DNA of 64,000 nucleotides from Pseudoduganella armeniaca (GTDB lineage: Bacteria > Pseudomonadota > Gammaproteobacteria > Burkholderiales > Burkholderiaceae_D), in contig NZ_CP028324.1 of the NCBI RefSeq assembly GCF_003028855.1, forward strand, positions 2,666,001 to 2,730,000, in the 5' to 3' direction. Shown in pieces: positions 17,091 to 25,695 of this stretch. The notes under the pieces were generated by a model. It was not told where the DNA came from and did no database searches. It worked only from the letters and a program-made list of their open reading frames with translations. The translations under genes and the position numbers were made by a program. How positions within the stretch are numbered: position 1 is the first letter of the stretch; every line of letters begins with the position of its first letter.

Positions 17091-18293
17091 TCAGCCTTTC
17101 TGCTGGCCCAGCGCGGGCTGCGCGGCGGGGTCGGCATCCATCGCCACCACCTGCGGCGCCAGCGGCGCGCCGGGGCGCACCCGCTGCAGGCCGCTGACGA
17201 CGATCTTCTCGCCCGGTTTCAGGCCACTGCGCACCACGCGCAGGCCGTCCACGGTCGGCCCCAGCGCCACCGGGCGGTACTCGGCCTTGTTGTCCCGGCC
17301 CAGCACGAAGACGTACTTGCGGTCCTGGTCGGTGCCGACGGCGCGGTCGTGGATCAGCAGCGTCGGCGTGGCCGTCTGGCGCGTGCCGCCGCCGGCCAGC
17401 TGCACGCGGGCGAACAGGCCCGGCACCAGCAACTGGTCGCGGTTGGGCAGCACGGCGCGCATGCGCACGCTGCCGGTGGCCGGGTCGAGCCGGTTGTCGA
17501 CGAACTCCAGCTTGCCCTCGTGCGGGAAGCCGCTCTCGTTGGCCAGGCCGATGCGCACCGCCACGTCCTTGCCGGCGCGGACCTGGTTGCGCACGCGCAG
17601 GTAGCTGTCCTCGTCGCCGTCGAAGCTGGCGTAGATGCGGTCCGTCGACACCACGGAGGTCAGCACCGCGTTGCCGTCCACCAGGTTACCCAGCGTGATC
17701 TCGGCCTTGCTGACGCGGCCGTCGATGGGCGCGCTGATCTTCGTGTAGTTGACGTTCAGGCGGGCCGATTCGACGGCGGCGCGCGATGCCCGCGCCGCTG
17801 CGTCCAGGTCCTTCACGGCGGAGGAGCGCTCGTCGAATTCGCGCCTGGCGATGGCGCGGTCGGCCAGCAGCCGCTCGGCGCGTTCCAGTTCGACCTTGGC
17901 CAATGCCGCGCGGGCGCTGGCGGAATTGGCGTCCGCCTGCGCCTTCTCGAGTTCGGCCTGGTACGGCCGCGGGTCGATCGTAAACAGCGGCTCGCCCTTG
18001 CGCACCAGCGCGCCCGGCGTGAAGTGCACGGCCGTGATGTAGCCGGACACGCGCGGCCGGATCTCGACCCGTTCGACCGCCTCCAGCCGGCCGGAGAATT
18101 CCTGGGTCTCGACGATGTCGCGCTGGACGACCACGGCGGCGGAGACGGGAGCGGCCGGCGGCGGCGCGCCCGCACCTTCCTGGCTGGCGGCCTTGTCGCA
18201 GGCGGCCAGCGGCAGCAGCAAGCCGACGCCAAGCGCCAGGCGCGGCAGGATGGACACAAACGCCGCCGGCGGGCGGTGCGAGGGAGCGGTCAT
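17091..18293 (-). CDS. RND efflux membrane fusion protein (AcrA family lipoprotein)
   Basis: This 400-residue periplasmic adaptor has a signal peptide ending in the lipobox LAAC, followed by the lipoyl/barrel-sandwich halves (EFSGRLEAVERVEIRPRVSGY and LNVNYTKISAPIDGRVSK), a coiled-coil hairpin between them, and the beta-barrel and membrane-proximal domains (GSVRMRAVLPN, GLQRVRPG). The start at 18293 follows AGGGG with suitable spacing. It precedes the RND permease on the same transcript. No TetR or MarR regulator gene is adjacent. The gap 18294-18545 shows no gene and presumably holds the promoter. Confidence 0.94.
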   Translation of the reverse strand: MTAPSHRPPAAFVSILPRLALGVGLLLPLAACDKAASQEGAGAPPPAAPVSAAVVVQRDIVETQEFSGRLEAVERVEIRPRVSGYITAVHFTPGALVRKGEPLFTIDPRPYQAELEKAQADANSASARAALAKVELERAERLLADRAIARREFDERSSAVKDLDAAARASRAAVESARLNVNYTKISAPIDGRVSKAEITLGNLVDGNAVLTSVVSTDRIYASFDGDEDSYLRVRNQVRAGKDVAVRIGLANESGFPHEGKLEFVDNRLDPATGSVRMRAVLPNRDQLLVPGLFARVQLAGGGTRQTATPTLLIHDRAVGTDQDRKYVFVLGRDNKAEYRPVALGPTVDGLRVVRSGLKPGEKIVVSGLQRVRPGAPLAPQVVAMDADPAAQPALGQQKG

Positions 18294-18545
18294 GGTTTCC
18301 CCTGTGGCAGTGACGAAACCGGGCATGGGTCCGGTGGCCCAGTGTAAGCATGGCGGGAGACGCGTACCTCTCCCAATAGTGATAGGTCGGCAAACCCATG
18401 AGAACCGGTGTCTCAAGCGTCACAGAACGATCGGACCCAGCAGGGCCAAACAGGGGGGAGAGGAAAGTCGGAGGAAGGTAAAGCGGGGGAGAGGGAGACC
18501 AACGGGCGCCGGGGGCTGCGATGCCGGCGCCAGGCATTGCACTAT

Positions 18546-18833
18546 TCAGTGCACGGACGCAGTCGACAACTCCTTCAATTCGCGGATGCTCATGTCCGAT
18601 TTCTCGTGCATGCGCAGCAGGATCGTCGCCCCCACGGCCAGCTTGCGGTGCCGGATCTTGCTGATGATGGGGGGCTGCACCTCCAGCACCCGACACAGCT
18701 CGGCGTCGTTCTTGAGATTCATCCGCTCGATCAGCGTATCGAGCAGCTTGTTGGGGACAAAGCTAGACGGCTCCATTGCTCGGGCACGATTCATCGCTTC
18801 GATTAATTCCAGCTTTTTTTGCCTCACGCTCAT
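18546..18833 (-). CDS. Small HTH protein, XRE/Cro-like (95 aa)
   Basis: The predicted helix-turn-helix is the stretch DAELCRVLEVQPPIISKIRH in the middle of the protein, preceded by a short helical N-terminus and followed by MHEKSDMSIRELKEL. The layout resembles small Cro/XRE-like regulators seen singly in Oxalobacteraceae. It sits upstream of the RND operon on the same strand, 252 bp away, so it could regulate the pump, but nothing in the sequence proves it. The target is unknown. Confidence 0.72.
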   Translation of the reverse strand: MSVRQKKLELIEAMNRARAMEPSSFVPNKLLDTLIERMNLKNDAELCRVLEVQPPIISKIRHRKLAVGATILLRMHEKSDMSIRELKELSTASVH

Positions 18834-19053
18834 TTGCTCCTCCCTGATATGAAAAACGCGTGGTAGTCAGCGAACCTCGATAACCTCGCGCCTTGCATCC
18901 GGGCGGGCTGCGCGATCGTCGTGACGACCCGGCATGGCCCGCCACATGCGGTGCTGGCGGCGGTGTTTCAAGGCTCCCTTTCAGGCGCCTGCTGGCTGTT
19001 GGAATATGTCGTTATTAATAACCAGGCAAGTGAGTTAAATCATACTACGGCTG

Positions 19054-19084
19054 AAAAAAAAGGCGCGTTTTACTGGCGTAAAAC
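19054..19084 (-). terminator. Hairpin plus T-run after the ABC operon
   Basis: On the minus strand, just after the stop at 19093, a perfect 7-bp stem (gttttac / gtaaaac, loop gcca; 19067-19084) is followed by gcgcc and then eight T. The stem is AT-rich and the T-run is separated by five bases, so it is an imperfect intrinsic terminator, but its place at the end of a five-gene operon supports it. Confidence 0.55.
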
Positions 19085-19092
19085 ACACGTAT

Positions 19093-19803
19093 TTATGGCC
19101 GGGAACGTTTCAACTGTGGCGCTTCGCATAATCCGGCGCGCGTAAGGATGAGTGTGCGGTCGGCCATCGCGGCGGCGGCTTCGGAATGCGTCACCATGAT
19201 GGTGCAGGCGCCGCTGGCGCGGATTTCCGTGCGCAACAGCTGTAATACCGAGTGGGCGGTATCCGGATCGAGATTGCCGGTCGGCTCGTCGGCCAGCACC
19301 AGGGCGGGGCGGTGCACCAGCGCGCGCGCGATCGCCACGCGCTGCATTTCGCCGCCCGAGAGCTGGTGCGGGTAGTCGTGATCGCGCCCGCCCAGCCCCA
19401 CGGCCGCCAGCATCTCGGCGGCGCGCTCCTGCGACAGGCCGTTCAGCAGCAGCGGCAGGGCCACGTTCTGCAGCAATGTCAGGTGCGGCAGTACGTGGAA
19501 GGCCTGGAAGATGAAACCCATCCGTTCCCGGCGCAACTTCGTTGCCGCGTCGTCGTCCAGCGCGGCCATCGGCACGCCATCCACCAGGATCGGCGCCGCC
19601 TCGCCCGGATCGGGGTGGTCGAGCCCCGCGATCAGGTTCAACAGCGTGGACTTGCCGACGCCGGAGTCGCCCATGATGGCGACGAACTCGCCGGCGTGGA
19701 AGGTATACGACAGCTCGCTCAGCACCGGGTGGCCGCTGGCATAGGATTTGTTCAGGCGGCGCAGTTCCAGCATGGGAGCCTTGTTGTGTTGAGGGGACGG
19801 CAT
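19093..19803 (-). CDS. ABC transporter ATP-binding protein (LolD/MacB-like)
   Basis: This ATPase has Walker A GDSGVGKST, the Q-loop IFQAFHVLPHLT, signature LSGGEMQRVAIARAL, Walker B ALVLADEPTGNLD and the switch His in VTHS. The sequence type is that of the LolD/FtsE/MacB branch, not of PhnC. It is the last gene of the operon that starts with the binding protein at 23158, with its ATG (19803) 25 bp after the second permease. That operon already has its own PhnC-type ATPase, so a second, unrelated ATPase is odd. It may serve one of the permeases or act with an unlinked exporter. Confidence 0.9.
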   Translation of the reverse strand: MPSPQHNKAPMLELRRLNKSYASGHPVLSELSYTFHAGEFVAIMGDSGVGKSTLLNLIAGLDHPDPGEAAPILVDGVPMAALDDDAATKLRRERMGFIFQAFHVLPHLTLLQNVALPLLLNGLSQERAAEMLAAVGLGGRDHDYPHQLSGGEMQRVAIARALVHRPALVLADEPTGNLDPDTAHSVLQLLRTEIRASGACTIMVTHSEAAAAMADRTLILTRAGLCEAPQLKRSRP

Positions 19804-19828
19804 GGTTCGATCGCGGGTCAAGCCCGGG

Positions 19829-20614
19829 TCAGCGGGTCAGCAGGCGGCGCAAGCCGAAGCTGGCGGCATCCACCACCGCCACCAGCAGCAGCATCGCCAG
19901 GATCACGGTGGCCGCCTTCGGCATCTGGAACAAGGACAGATGATATTTCAGCATCTGCCCCAGCCCGCCGGCGCCCACCACGCCCAGCACGGCGGCGGCG
20001 CGGATATTGTTCTCCCAGCGGTACAGTGCGTACGACAGCATCTGCGGCAAGGTCTGCGGCAAGGTGGCATAGAAGAAAGCCGCCAGCGGGCTGGCGCCGT
20101 TGGTGCGCAGGCTCTGTTCCGGCAGCGCTGGCGCGTTTTCCAGTGCGTCCGCGAACAGGCGCCCCAGTACCCCGGCCGTGTGCGCGGCCAGCGCCAGCGT
20201 GCCGGGGAACGGTCCCAGTCCAGCGGCGATCAGCAGCACCGAGGCCCATACCAGCTCGGGGATCGAGCGCAGTACGTTGAGCAGCGCGCGCACGGCGCCA
20301 CGCGCCACGCGGCCGAAGCGGCCAGCGGCGGGGATGGCCAGCAGCAGGCCGGCCATGACGGCCAGCAGCGTGCCCAGGGCGGACATCGACAAGGTCTCGC
20401 CGGTGGCCAGCGCGGTCTTCGTCAGGAAACCGCGGCCCAGTTCCGGCGGCGCGAAGCCGGCCAGGAACTCGGCCACACTGGCGACGGCGTCCAGCGAGAA
20501 CAGCGCGGACCAATGCAATGGCAGGCTGGCGAAGCTGGCGCCCACCAGGACGGCCAAGGCCAGCACGAACAGGGGGCCGGACCAGCGGCGCGGCGGCGGC
20601 GATGGCATCGTCAT
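19829..20614 (-). CDS. ABC transporter permease, PhnE-like (second)
   Basis: This 261-residue inner-membrane permease has about six hydrophobic segments and the PhnE-type cytoplasmic loop (LPQTLPQMLSYALYRWENN, then GVVGAGGLGQ). The start at 20614 overlaps the stop of the first permease by four bases (ATGA), so the two are translationally coupled and probably form a heterodimer. The ligand cannot be read from the permease; phosphonate-family permeases also carry phosphite and related oxyanions. Confidence 0.9.
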   Translation of the reverse strand: MTMPSPPPRRWSGPLFVLALAVLVGASFASLPLHWSALFSLDAVASVAEFLAGFAPPELGRGFLTKTALATGETLSMSALGTLLAVMAGLLLAIPAAGRFGRVARGAVRALLNVLRSIPELVWASVLLIAAGLGPFPGTLALAAHTAGVLGRLFADALENAPALPEQSLRTNGASPLAAFFYATLPQTLPQMLSYALYRWENNIRAAAVLGVVGAGGLGQMLKYHLSLFQMPKAATVILAMLLLVAVVDAASFGLRRLLTR

Positions 20615-21456
20615 CCCAGCCTCCGGCGCAACTGCTTCGAGACCAGGTCGGCCGCGGCCACCAGCAGCACGAACACCAGCAGCATCGACGCCACCTCGCC
20701 CCCGGCCAGCATCTTCATCGACTCGTCCATGCGCTGGCCCAGGCCGCCGGCACCGACGAAGCCCATGACCACCGAGCCCCGGATCGCGCATTCCCAGCGG
20801 TAAACGGTGTACGACACCAGTTCCGCGGCCGATTCCGGCAGCGCGCCATACAGCAGCGCGGCCAGGCGCGAGCCGCCATTGGCCAGCAGCGTGTCGCTGG
20901 CGTGGTGCTCGGACGATTCCAGGATCTCCGCGTAGACCTTGCCCAGCATGCCGCAATAGGTCAGCGCGATGGCCAGCACGCCGGCGGTCGGACCCAGGCC
21001 AATAATGCGCACGAACAGCAGCGCCCACACCAGTTCCGGCACGCTGCGCAGCAGCACCAGCAGCCAGCGCACCAGCTGGCGCACGGCGGCCGGCAGCGGC
21101 GCCATGCGGCCCGTGCCCAGGCGCGAGATGGACAGGCGCTCGGTGACCACCAGCGTGGCCGGGATGGCGCCCAGCAGCGCCAGGGTCAGCCCGGCGGTGG
21201 CGATGGCCACTGTCTGCCAGGTCTCGCGCAGCAGCATGGCCAGGAAGTCGGGTGAGTGCGCCGGCGGCGCGAACGCGGCCAGGAACTGGCCGGTGGCGGC
21301 CAGGCTGGCGCCGTCGAACAGCAGCGCCGGGTGGAACTCGCTGACCACGGCCATCGGCCACAGCACGACCAGCAGCAACAGCGTCCACGTGACGCGGCCG
21401 CGCCAGGCGGGGTCGGGATGGCGCTCGGCAGGCGAAACGGCGGGGATATTATGCAT
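20611..21456 (-). CDS. ABC transporter permease, PhnE-like (first)
   Basis: This 281-residue permease is a paralogue of the next gene. It has the ATPase-contact loop ALPESAAELVSYTVYRWECA and GFVGAGGLGQ, and the membrane-spanning segments are spread along the chain from about residue 24. The start is 2 bp after the PhnC-like ATPase stop. Together with 19829-20614, 21459-22292 and 22310-23158 it makes a complete importer. Confidence 0.9.
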   Translation of the reverse strand: MHNIPAVSPAERHPDPAWRGRVTWTLLLLVVLWPMAVVSEFHPALLFDGASLAATGQFLAAFAPPAHSPDFLAMLLRETWQTVAIATAGLTLALLGAIPATLVVTERLSISRLGTGRMAPLPAAVRQLVRWLLVLLRSVPELVWALLFVRIIGLGPTAGVLAIALTYCGMLGKVYAEILESSEHHASDTLLANGGSRLAALLYGALPESAAELVSYTVYRWECAIRGSVVMGFVGAGGLGQRMDESMKMLAGGEVASMLLVFVLLVAAADLVSKQLRRRLG

Positions 21457-21458
21457 CG

Positions 21459-22292
21459 CTACAGGCAGGCGCCGACGGCCAGTGGCGTGGCCAGGTCGTC
21501 TTGCCGCGGCGCGTTGGCGGGCGGCGGTTCGTTCAGGTACAACTCATCGATCATCGCCTGCGTGACCTGCTCGCGCGGCAGGTCGAACGCCACCTTGCCG
21601 TCCTTCAGCGCGACGATGCGGGGAAAGTGCGCCAGCGCCAGGTCGACCTGGTGCAGGCTGCAGACCAAGGCCGCGTTGCGGCTGGCCGCTTCCTGCTGCA
21701 GCGTCGTCAGCGTCAGTTGCGACAGGGCCGGGTCGAGCGCGGACAGCGGCTCGTCCACCAGCAGCGCATGGGCGTTCGACAGCAGCAGCCGGGCCAGGCC
21801 GCAGCGCTGGCGCTCGCCGCCGGACAGGCGGTCGACGCGGCTGTACAACTTGTCGCCCAGGTTGAAGCGCACCAGGGCGCGGTAGGCCGCTTCCGGGTCT
21901 TGCGGCTTGACGAGGGACACGAGGGCCTGCCACAGGCTCCACTGCGGCAGCCGGGCCGCCAGCACAGCCGTGACGACGCGCTGGCGCGGCGGCAGCGGCG
22001 GCGTCTGCGGCGCCAGGAACAGGCGCGCGCGCAGCCGGTGGCGCTCGGCGTCGGACAGGTCCCAGGGCCGGCTGCCGAACGCCTCGAACGTCCCCTCGGC
22101 CGGGCGATGAGCGCAGGCCAGTGTCGCCAGCAGCGTGGTCTTGCCGGCGCCGGAAGGCCCGATCAGCGCCAGCTGTTCGCCGGCGCCGATCTGCAGCTCG
22201 ATGCCCTGCAACGCCAGCGCACGCGTGCCGCCCGCGTGGCGCGCCACCAGGCGCTTGATGCGGTAGACGGGGGTGGAGGCGGACTGCATCAT
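21459..22292 (-). CDS. ABC transporter ATP-binding protein, PhnC-like
   Basis: This 277-residue importer ATPase has Walker A GPSGAGKTT, the signature LSGGERQRCGLARLL, Walker B ALLVDEPLSALDP and the switch His in CSLHQVDLAL. The order of genes (binding protein, PhnC, PhnE, PhnE) is that of phosphonate-type importers. The C-terminus has a short extension (APRQDDLATPLAVGACL). It follows the binding-protein gene by 17 bp. Confidence 0.9.
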   Translation of the reverse strand: MMQSASTPVYRIKRLVARHAGGTRALALQGIELQIGAGEQLALIGPSGAGKTTLLATLACAHRPAEGTFEAFGSRPWDLSDAERHRLRARLFLAPQTPPLPPRQRVVTAVLAARLPQWSLWQALVSLVKPQDPEAAYRALVRFNLGDKLYSRVDRLSGGERQRCGLARLLLSNAHALLVDEPLSALDPALSQLTLTTLQQEAASRNAALVCSLHQVDLALAHFPRIVALKDGKVAFDLPREQVTQAMIDELYLNEPPPANAPRQDDLATPLAVGACL

Positions 22293-22309
22293 CGCTTGCT
22301 CTTCATCGC

Positions 22310-23158
22310 TTACTTCTTCAACAGGCCCGCGTTCTTCGCGGCCGCTTCGATCGCCGTGTAGTTTTCCGCGCGGGTCGGGATGAATTTGGTGGCGCGTTGC
22401 AGTTCGAGGATCTGCTTGCCCTCCGGGGTGCTGGCGTCCAGCGCCAGGAAGGCATCCGTGATCTTCTTCTTCAGCTCGGCCGGCATGTCGGCGCGCACGG
22501 TCCAGTTGTAGTCGTAGTAGGGCGGCGTCGTGTAGAACACGCGCACCTTGCTCGGATCGACCTTCTTCTCGCCGACCAGTTTTTCCCAGACCGAGATATT
22601 GAGCGCGCCGGCATCGACCTTGCCGCCGCTGACCGCCGCCACCGTCGCGTCATGCGCACCGGAGAAGGCGATGCGTTTCAGGTCGCTGTCCGGATCGATC
22701 TGCGCAGCCAGCAGGAAGGAACGCGGCATCAGATGGCCGGACGTGGACGACTCGGAGCCGAACGACAGCGTCTTGCCCTTCAGGTCCGCCAGCTTGGTGA
22801 TGGCGGGCGAGGTGGTGATGAACACCGAGCGGAATTTTTCGTCTTCCACCCGCTGCACCAGCGGCACCACTTGCCCGCGGCTGCGCTCCTTGGCCTGCAC
22901 GAACGTGAAGCCGCCGAACCACACCATGTCCAGCTTGTGGTTGATCAGGCCCTCGACGGAGGCGGCGTAGTCGGTCACCGGCGTGAACTCGACCTTCATG
23001 CCCGTCTTCTTCTCCAGGTATTCGCCCAGCGGCTTGAACTTGCGCTGTAGTTCGGTGGGCGCTTCGTCGGGAATCGCGGAGACGCGCAGCACCTGCTGCG
23101 CAAAGGAGGAGCCGGACACCAGCAGCAGGCCGGCGGCGAGGAGGGAGATCAGTTTCAT
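22310..23158 (-). CDS. PhnD-like periplasmic binding protein (candidate selenium oxyanion importer)
   Basis: A clear signal peptide (MKLISLLAAGLLLVSGSSFA) precedes a 282-residue PhnD/phosphate-phosphite-phosphonate type binding protein. The opening VLRVSAIPDEAPTEL, with LGEYLEKKTGMKVEFTPV, recalls a PhnD-like subgroup that I remember as annotated putative selenate-binding; this is memory, not a search result. Sites include MVWFGGFTFVQAKERS and SESSTSGHLMP, a likely oxyanion pocket. It heads a five-gene operon and diverges from egtD with 223 bp between the starts. Six kb further is selD with senB and senA, which supports a selenium role; phosphonate or phosphite remains possible. Confidence 0.8.
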   Translation of the reverse strand: MKLISLLAAGLLLVSGSSFAQQVLRVSAIPDEAPTELQRKFKPLGEYLEKKTGMKVEFTPVTDYAASVEGLINHKLDMVWFGGFTFVQAKERSRGQVVPLVQRVEDEKFRSVFITTSPAITKLADLKGKTLSFGSESSTSGHLMPRSFLLAAQIDPDSDLKRIAFSGAHDATVAAVSGGKVDAGALNISVWEKLVGEKKVDPSKVRVFYTTPPYYDYNWTVRADMPAELKKKITDAFLALDASTPEGKQILELQRATKFIPTRAENYTAIEAAAKNAGLLKK

Positions 23159-23381
23159 GGGATTTTTTCTTGGATGATGATTGTTGGAAACGAGGGCGGC
23201 ACGACTGACTGAGCTGGGCGCCGTGCATCGTCGATTCGGCTATGATAGCAAAAATGTTGCTGGCGGCTTGCCCGCCGGCTACGTGGTCAGTCCCATCGCT
23301 GCGTGATTCACTTAAGCAACAAGTCCCGGCCCTTGCACCTGTTCCGCGCAAGGCCGGAGAACAAGCCAAGAAAGAGACGCC

Positions 23382-24383
23382 ATGTCCATGACCCGCACTG
23401 GCGCGCTGCGCGCGCTTCCTCCATCGGCCGCGCCGGCGCTTCCCTGTACCGCCCACGGCGACCCGGCCACCGTTGCCGAGATCACCCGTGGCCTGCTGGC
23501 CCGCCAGGCCGCAACCTCGCCCAAGTACCTGTACGACAGCCTCGGCTCGCGCCTGTTCGAAGCCATCTGCGAACTGCCGGAGTACTACCCCACCCGCACC
23601 GAGGCCGCCATCTTCGCCCGCCACGGCGAGGATATCGCGCGCCGCGTCGGTACCGGCGCCACGCTGATCGACCTGGGCGCCGGCAACTGCGCCAAGGCGG
23701 CCAGCCTGTTCCCGCTGCTGCGGCCGAAGCAGTACGTACCGATCGATATCTCGCGCGAGTTCCTCAACGAGGCCGTCGGCCGGCTGCGCCAGCGCTTCCC
23801 GGACATCGCGATGAACGCACTGGCGCTGGACCTGTCCGGTCCCTTCATGCTGCCGGCCGAGGTGGCGCCACAGCGCCGGGTGTTCTTCTATCCCGGTTCG
23901 TCGATCGGCAATTTCGCGCCGCACGAGGCCATCGCGTTCCTGCGCCGGGTGCGCGAGAACGCCTCGCACTACGGCGGCCTGCTGATCGGCGTGGACCTGA
24001 TCAAGGATGCGGCCGTGCTGGACGCGGCCTACGACGACGCCATCGGCGTCACCGCCGCGTTCAACCTGAACATGCTGCGCCACCTGAACCACCTGATCGG
24101 CAGCGATTTCGACGTGCGCCAGTGGCAGCACGTGGCGTTCTTCAACGCCGAGGAGAGCCGCGTCGAGATGCACCTGGAGGCCCGCACGGCGCTGACGGTG
24201 CGCTGGCCCGAAGGCGAACGCCATTTCGCCCGCGGTGAACGCATCCACACGGAAGACAGCTATAAATATACGCGCGACAGCTTCGCCGACCTGCTGGCCC
24301 AGGCAGGCTTCCACGCGGACGACGTCTGGACCGACACAGCGGGGTGGTTCGCCGTGATGCACGCGCGCGCCGCCAGCGCCTGA
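23382..24383 (+). CDS. egtD: L-histidine N-alpha-methyltransferase EgtD
   Basis: EgtD adds three methyl groups from SAM to histidine, giving hercynine. The 333-residue protein has the N-terminal family motif SPKYLYDSLGSRLFEAICELPEYYPTR (about residues 45-71), the SAM loop LIDLGAGNCAKA, the substrate region FYPGSSIGNF, and the C-terminal motif HTEDSYKYT. Eleven bp separate it from egtB, making an operon. The product hercynine is used by EgtB next door and also by SenA at 31336. It shares its upstream region with the divergent importer. Confidence 0.95.
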   Translation: MSMTRTGALRALPPSAAPALPCTAHGDPATVAEITRGLLARQAATSPKYLYDSLGSRLFEAICELPEYYPTRTEAAIFARHGEDIARRVGTGATLIDLGAGNCAKAASLFPLLRPKQYVPIDISREFLNEAVGRLRQRFPDIAMNALALDLSGPFMLPAEVAPQRRVFFYPGSSIGNFAPHEAIAFLRRVRENASHYGGLLIGVDLIKDAAVLDAAYDDAIGVTAAFNLNMLRHLNHLIGSDFDVRQWQHVAFFNAEESRVEMHLEARTALTVRWPEGERHFARGERIHTEDSYKYTRDSFADLLAQAGFHADDVWTDTAGWFAVMHARAASA

Positions 24384-24395
24384 GCAGAGGGTGCC

Positions 24396-25646
24396 ATGCG
24401 GATGAACGATCCCGGGCTGTGGGCGGCCCGTTACCAGGCCGTGCGCGGCCACACGCTGGCGCTGGCCGCGCCGCTGTCGGCCGAGGACTGCGGGGCCCAG
24501 TCGATGCCCGACGCGAGCCCGGTGAAATGGCACCTGGCGCACACCACGTGGTTCTTCGAGACCTTCATCCTGGAGGTGCTGGAGCCCGGCTTCGCGCCGT
24601 TCCACCCGGCGTTCCGGGTGCTGTTCAACTCGTATTACAACGGCGTGGGCGACAAGCATCCGCGCGCGCAGCGCGGCCTCTTGACGCGCCCGTCGCTGGA
24701 CGAAGTCAAGGCCTACCGCGCCAACGTGGACGGGCGCATCGTGGCGCTGCTGGGTGGCCTGGCGGACGGCGCGGCGCGCGAGCGGCTGGCTGCGCTGCTG
24801 ACCTTGGGCCTGGAGCACGAGCAGCAGCACCAGGAACTGCTCCTGACGGACGTGAAGCACCTGCTGGCACAAAGCGCGCTGTATCCGGCGTACCTGGAGC
24901 GGCCGCTCGCGGCGGCAGCGGCCAGCCCGCTCGAGTGGGTGGCATGCGAGGGCGGTGTCGTGACCGTCGGCCACGACGGCGACGGATTCTGCTTCGACAA
25001 CGAGCTGCCGCGGCATCGCCAGTTCGTCGAACCGTTCGCGCTGGCGTCACGGCTCGTCACCAATGGCGAATACCTGGCCTTCATCGAGGCCGGCGGCTAC
25101 ACGACGCCGGCGCTGTGGCTGGCCGAAGGCTGGGACTGGGCGCGCGCGCAGGACCTGCGCCAGCCTCTGTACTGGCAGCGCGACGAGGCCGGCAACTGGC
25201 ATGAATTCACGCTGGCCGGGCTCCGGCCGCTCGACCTGCACCGGCCCGTGACGCACGTGTCCTTGTTCGAAGCCGACGCCTATGCCCACTGGGCGGGTGC
25301 GCGCCTGCCGACGGAAGGGGAATGGGAATGCGCGGCGCGGGCACATGGCGGGTTGCCCGGCGACGTGCCGGCATTTGCCCACCCCAGCGAGATGGACGAC
25401 GCGGACGTGCTGCGCCAGCTGTTCGGCCATTGCTGGCAGTGGACCAGCAGCAGTTACGCGCCGTATCCGGGCTTCAAGCCCGCGGCGGGCGCGATCGGCG
25501 AGTACAACGGCAAGTTCATGGTGAACCAGTACGTGCTGCGCGGCTCGTCGTGCGCAACACCGGCGGGTCATGCCCGGGTCAGTTACCGCAATTTCTTCCC
25601 TGCCGGCGCGCGCTGGCAGTTCACCGGGATCCGCCTGGCGCGTTAG
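24396..25646 (+). CDS. egtB: Ergothioneine sulfoxide synthase EgtB
   Basis: This is a non-heme iron enzyme that joins hercynine to a thiol (cysteine or gamma-glutamylcysteine) with O2. Its DinB-like N-terminus has the iron histidines in KWHLAHTTWFFETF and LGLEHEQQHQEL. The C-terminal half is an FGE/sulfatase-modifying-factor fold (VTNGEYLAFIEAGGY, RLPTEGEWECAARA, QWTSSSYAPYPGF, VSYRNFFPAGARWQF). The 416-residue length is normal. Neither an egtC amidohydrolase nor an egtE lyase is in the window, so the lyase step must be encoded elsewhere. A nested repeat and an IS follow. Confidence 0.94.
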   Translation: MRMNDPGLWAARYQAVRGHTLALAAPLSAEDCGAQSMPDASPVKWHLAHTTWFFETFILEVLEPGFAPFHPAFRVLFNSYYNGVGDKHPRAQRGLLTRPSLDEVKAYRANVDGRIVALLGGLADGAARERLAALLTLGLEHEQQHQELLLTDVKHLLAQSALYPAYLERPLAAAAASPLEWVACEGGVVTVGHDGDGFCFDNELPRHRQFVEPFALASRLVTNGEYLAFIEAGGYTTPALWLAEGWDWARAQDLRQPLYWQRDEAGNWHEFTLAGLRPLDLHRPVTHVSLFEADAYAHWAGARLPTEGEWECAARAHGGLPGDVPAFAHPSEMDDADVLRQLFGHCWQWTSSSYAPYPGFKPAAGAIGEYNGKFMVNQYVLRGSSCATPAGHARVSYRNFFPAGARWQFTGIRLAR

Positions 25647-25695
25647 TTGCCGGCACGACGCCAACGCTTCCAGGCTTGGGGTCTGTCCCTTCGGG

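Noticed and set aside
13934..17197. Plus-strand open frame of more than 1000 codons opposite the RND permease
   Set aside because: Composition (H, Q, R, D, V) and lack of domains mark it as antisense to AcrB-type sequence.
18921..19145. Possible 74-residue plus-strand gene
   Set aside because: No ribosome binding site or family; it runs through the terminator-like hairpin of the ABC operon.
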